Assembly: GCA_913776675.1 (NCBI GenBank)
Contig: CAJYRE010000357.1
Coordinates: forward strand, 1 to 5,954
Reading direction: 5' to 3'
From: Rhizobiaceae bacterium
Lineage (GTDB): Bacteria > Pseudomonadota > Alphaproteobacteria > Rhizobiales > Rhizobiaceae
Length of the DNA stretch: 5,954 nucleotides
Position numbers and translations under genes: made by a program. Positions 5,170 to 5,954 of the stretch are shown piece by piece (positions within the stretch are counted from its first letter, which is position 1; the number at the start of each line of letters is the position of its first letter). A model generated the notes under the pieces. That model saw nothing but the letters and a program-made list of their open reading frames with translations. It made no database searches and was not told where the DNA came from.

Positions 5170-5954
5170 GTGCAGTTCCCATGGAAAACCGGTTTCATCG
5201 TTGCAACTCTTCTGGCAAGCATCAGTGCGCCTGCCTTGGCGCGCAGCCCGTATGACCCCGGTCGCAACGGCAATACGGTGTTGATTACCCCTTCTGGCGA
5301 AGTGCTGGACTATATGCCGGAGCGCGGCACCGTGATGATCAGCCGGGACAGCATGGGCCGCAAGGTGCTGATTGATCCTTATGGCAATGTGATTGCCACC
5401 GAAATGCCAGCCGATGTTGTTTATGGCCGCCAGAATCGGGCGCGTTATCCCAGTGATTATTATCCGCCCGCCCCTTCGGGCGGTGGTTGGGACGATGCCG
5501 ACGTGAACACATCCGGCATTCCGGATGATGGCGATGTGGAGCGCGCCCCACTGGATCAAGCCTATCCGCAACGTGCCAACACTGACCCGCAAAATGGCCT
5601 GAATCGCAACGCGGCACCGCGTCAGCCGTCTTACAGCACGCCCTCGTTTGGCAGTGGCGGCAAGGCAAAGCCGGAAATTACCGCTCTGCAAGTGTTTCTG
5701 GATCGGGAAGGTTTCTCGCCTGGAGCCATTGACGGCCACATGGGCCAAAACGTCGAAAAAGCGTTACAGGCATGGCAAATGAAGACCGGCGAAACGCTGG
5801 ACCCGAAAAACACCGATGCCATTATGGAGCGGTTACAGCTTGATGGCGGCCTGCCATTCAAGACCTACACCATCACGGCGGCGGATGCCGCAGGGCCTTA
5901 CGTGGCCGAAATCCCAACGGATTACAGCGCCAAGGCCGCCATGCAGTCTTTGGG
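5170..5954 (+). CDS. Secreted L,D-transpeptidase precursor (peptidoglycan-binding domain), 5' part
   Basis: An open frame runs from GTG (5170) off the right edge: 261 codons without a stop. There is no in-frame ATG between the upstream stop (5119-5121) and the signal peptide, so GTG is chosen; GGAAAG (5156-5161) lies eight bases before it. Residues 1-24 form a signal peptide: Lys6, a hydrophobic core at about 8-20, and APALA before a cleavage after Ala24. Residues about 32-80 repeat short strands with VLIDPYGNVI; about 86-165 is a Pro/Gly/Asp/Asn-rich low-complexity linker. Residues about 166-225 match a PG_binding_1 domain (ITALQVFLDREGFSPGAIDG). Then YTITAADAAGPYVAEIPTDY (233-252) matches the lead-in found before the YkuD catalytic domain in rhizobial L,D-transpeptidases, as I recall them. 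These periplasmic enzymes make 3-3 peptidoglycan crosslinks or attach proteins to the wall. The HxxxxxxxxxSHGC-type active site would lie beyond the window, so the enzyme call is by inference. Confidence 0.85.
   Translation, partial: MQFPWKTGFIVATLLASISAPALARSPYDPGRNGNTVLITPSGEVLDYMPERGTVMISRDSMGRKVLIDPYGNVIATEMPADVVYGRQNRARYPSDYYPPAPSGGGWDDADVNTSGIPDDGDVERAPLDQAYPQRANTDPQNGLNRNAAPRQPSYSTPSFGSGGKAKPEITALQVFLDREGFSPGAIDGHMGQNVEKALQAWQMKTGETLDPKNTDAIMERLQLDGGLPFKTYTITAADAAGPYVAEIPTDYSAKAAMQSL

Noticed and set aside
5075..5284. ATG-started 69-codon + strand frame upstream of and overlapping the transpeptidase start
   Set aside because: It begins inside the leader next to an inverted repeat, has no convincing ribosome-binding site, overlaps the signal-peptide coding region in another frame and resembles no family. 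A regulatory leader peptide cannot be fully excluded, but nothing supports it.
5128..5748. 206-codon - strand frame opposite the L,D-transpeptidase
   Set aside because: The + strand frame has a signal peptide, PG-binding domain and ribosome-binding site; the antisense frame has none of these and is explained by codon bias.

Overview
The window looks like chromosomal DNA from an alphaproteobacterium of the order Rhizobiales, most likely Rhizobiaceae (Agrobacterium, Allorhizobium or Rhizobium type). The genes are fairly GC-rich with G/C-leaning third positions. Two intergenic stretches resemble the palindromic intergenic repeats that I recall being common in Rhizobiaceae (core GAAAAGTG-N4-GCGGTTTTC). 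The terminal gene has the layout of a rhizobial L,D-transpeptidase. The assignment rests on recalled family patterns, not on a search.

Layout from left to right: (1) the 3' end of an alpha/beta hydrolase gene (+), followed by a short hairpin; (2) a mosaic palindromic repeat at about 271-430; (3) a two-gene + strand unit, a ten-helix EamA/DMT-family exporter and, 33 bases later, a thiamine-diphosphate enzyme annotated by similarity as acetolactate synthase-like; (4) a strong bidirectional terminator at 3131-3162; (5) three genes on the - strand, read right to left: a DUF4432/aldose-1-epimerase-like protein, a small TIGR01244/DUF442 rhodanese-like protein, and a Rid (YjgF) family protein. A second copy of the repeat and a credible promoter separate the first two, and a hairpin terminator separates the last two; (6) a divergent intergenic region with two small inverted repeats; (7) the 5' part of a GTG-started, secreted L,D-transpeptidase precursor (+), cut off by the window end before its catalytic domain.

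Most of the content is ordinary metabolic and cell-envelope housekeeping. I see no CRISPR array, phage, transposase, toxin-antitoxin or defence system, and I do not claim a new system. The points worth a second look are the repeat copy whose palindrome encodes the last residues, the stop codon and the probable terminator of the DUF4432 gene; the TPP enzyme that lacks the sequence hallmarks of true acetohydroxyacid synthase and sits in a unit with an exporter; and the hairpin that splits two closely spaced - strand genes.
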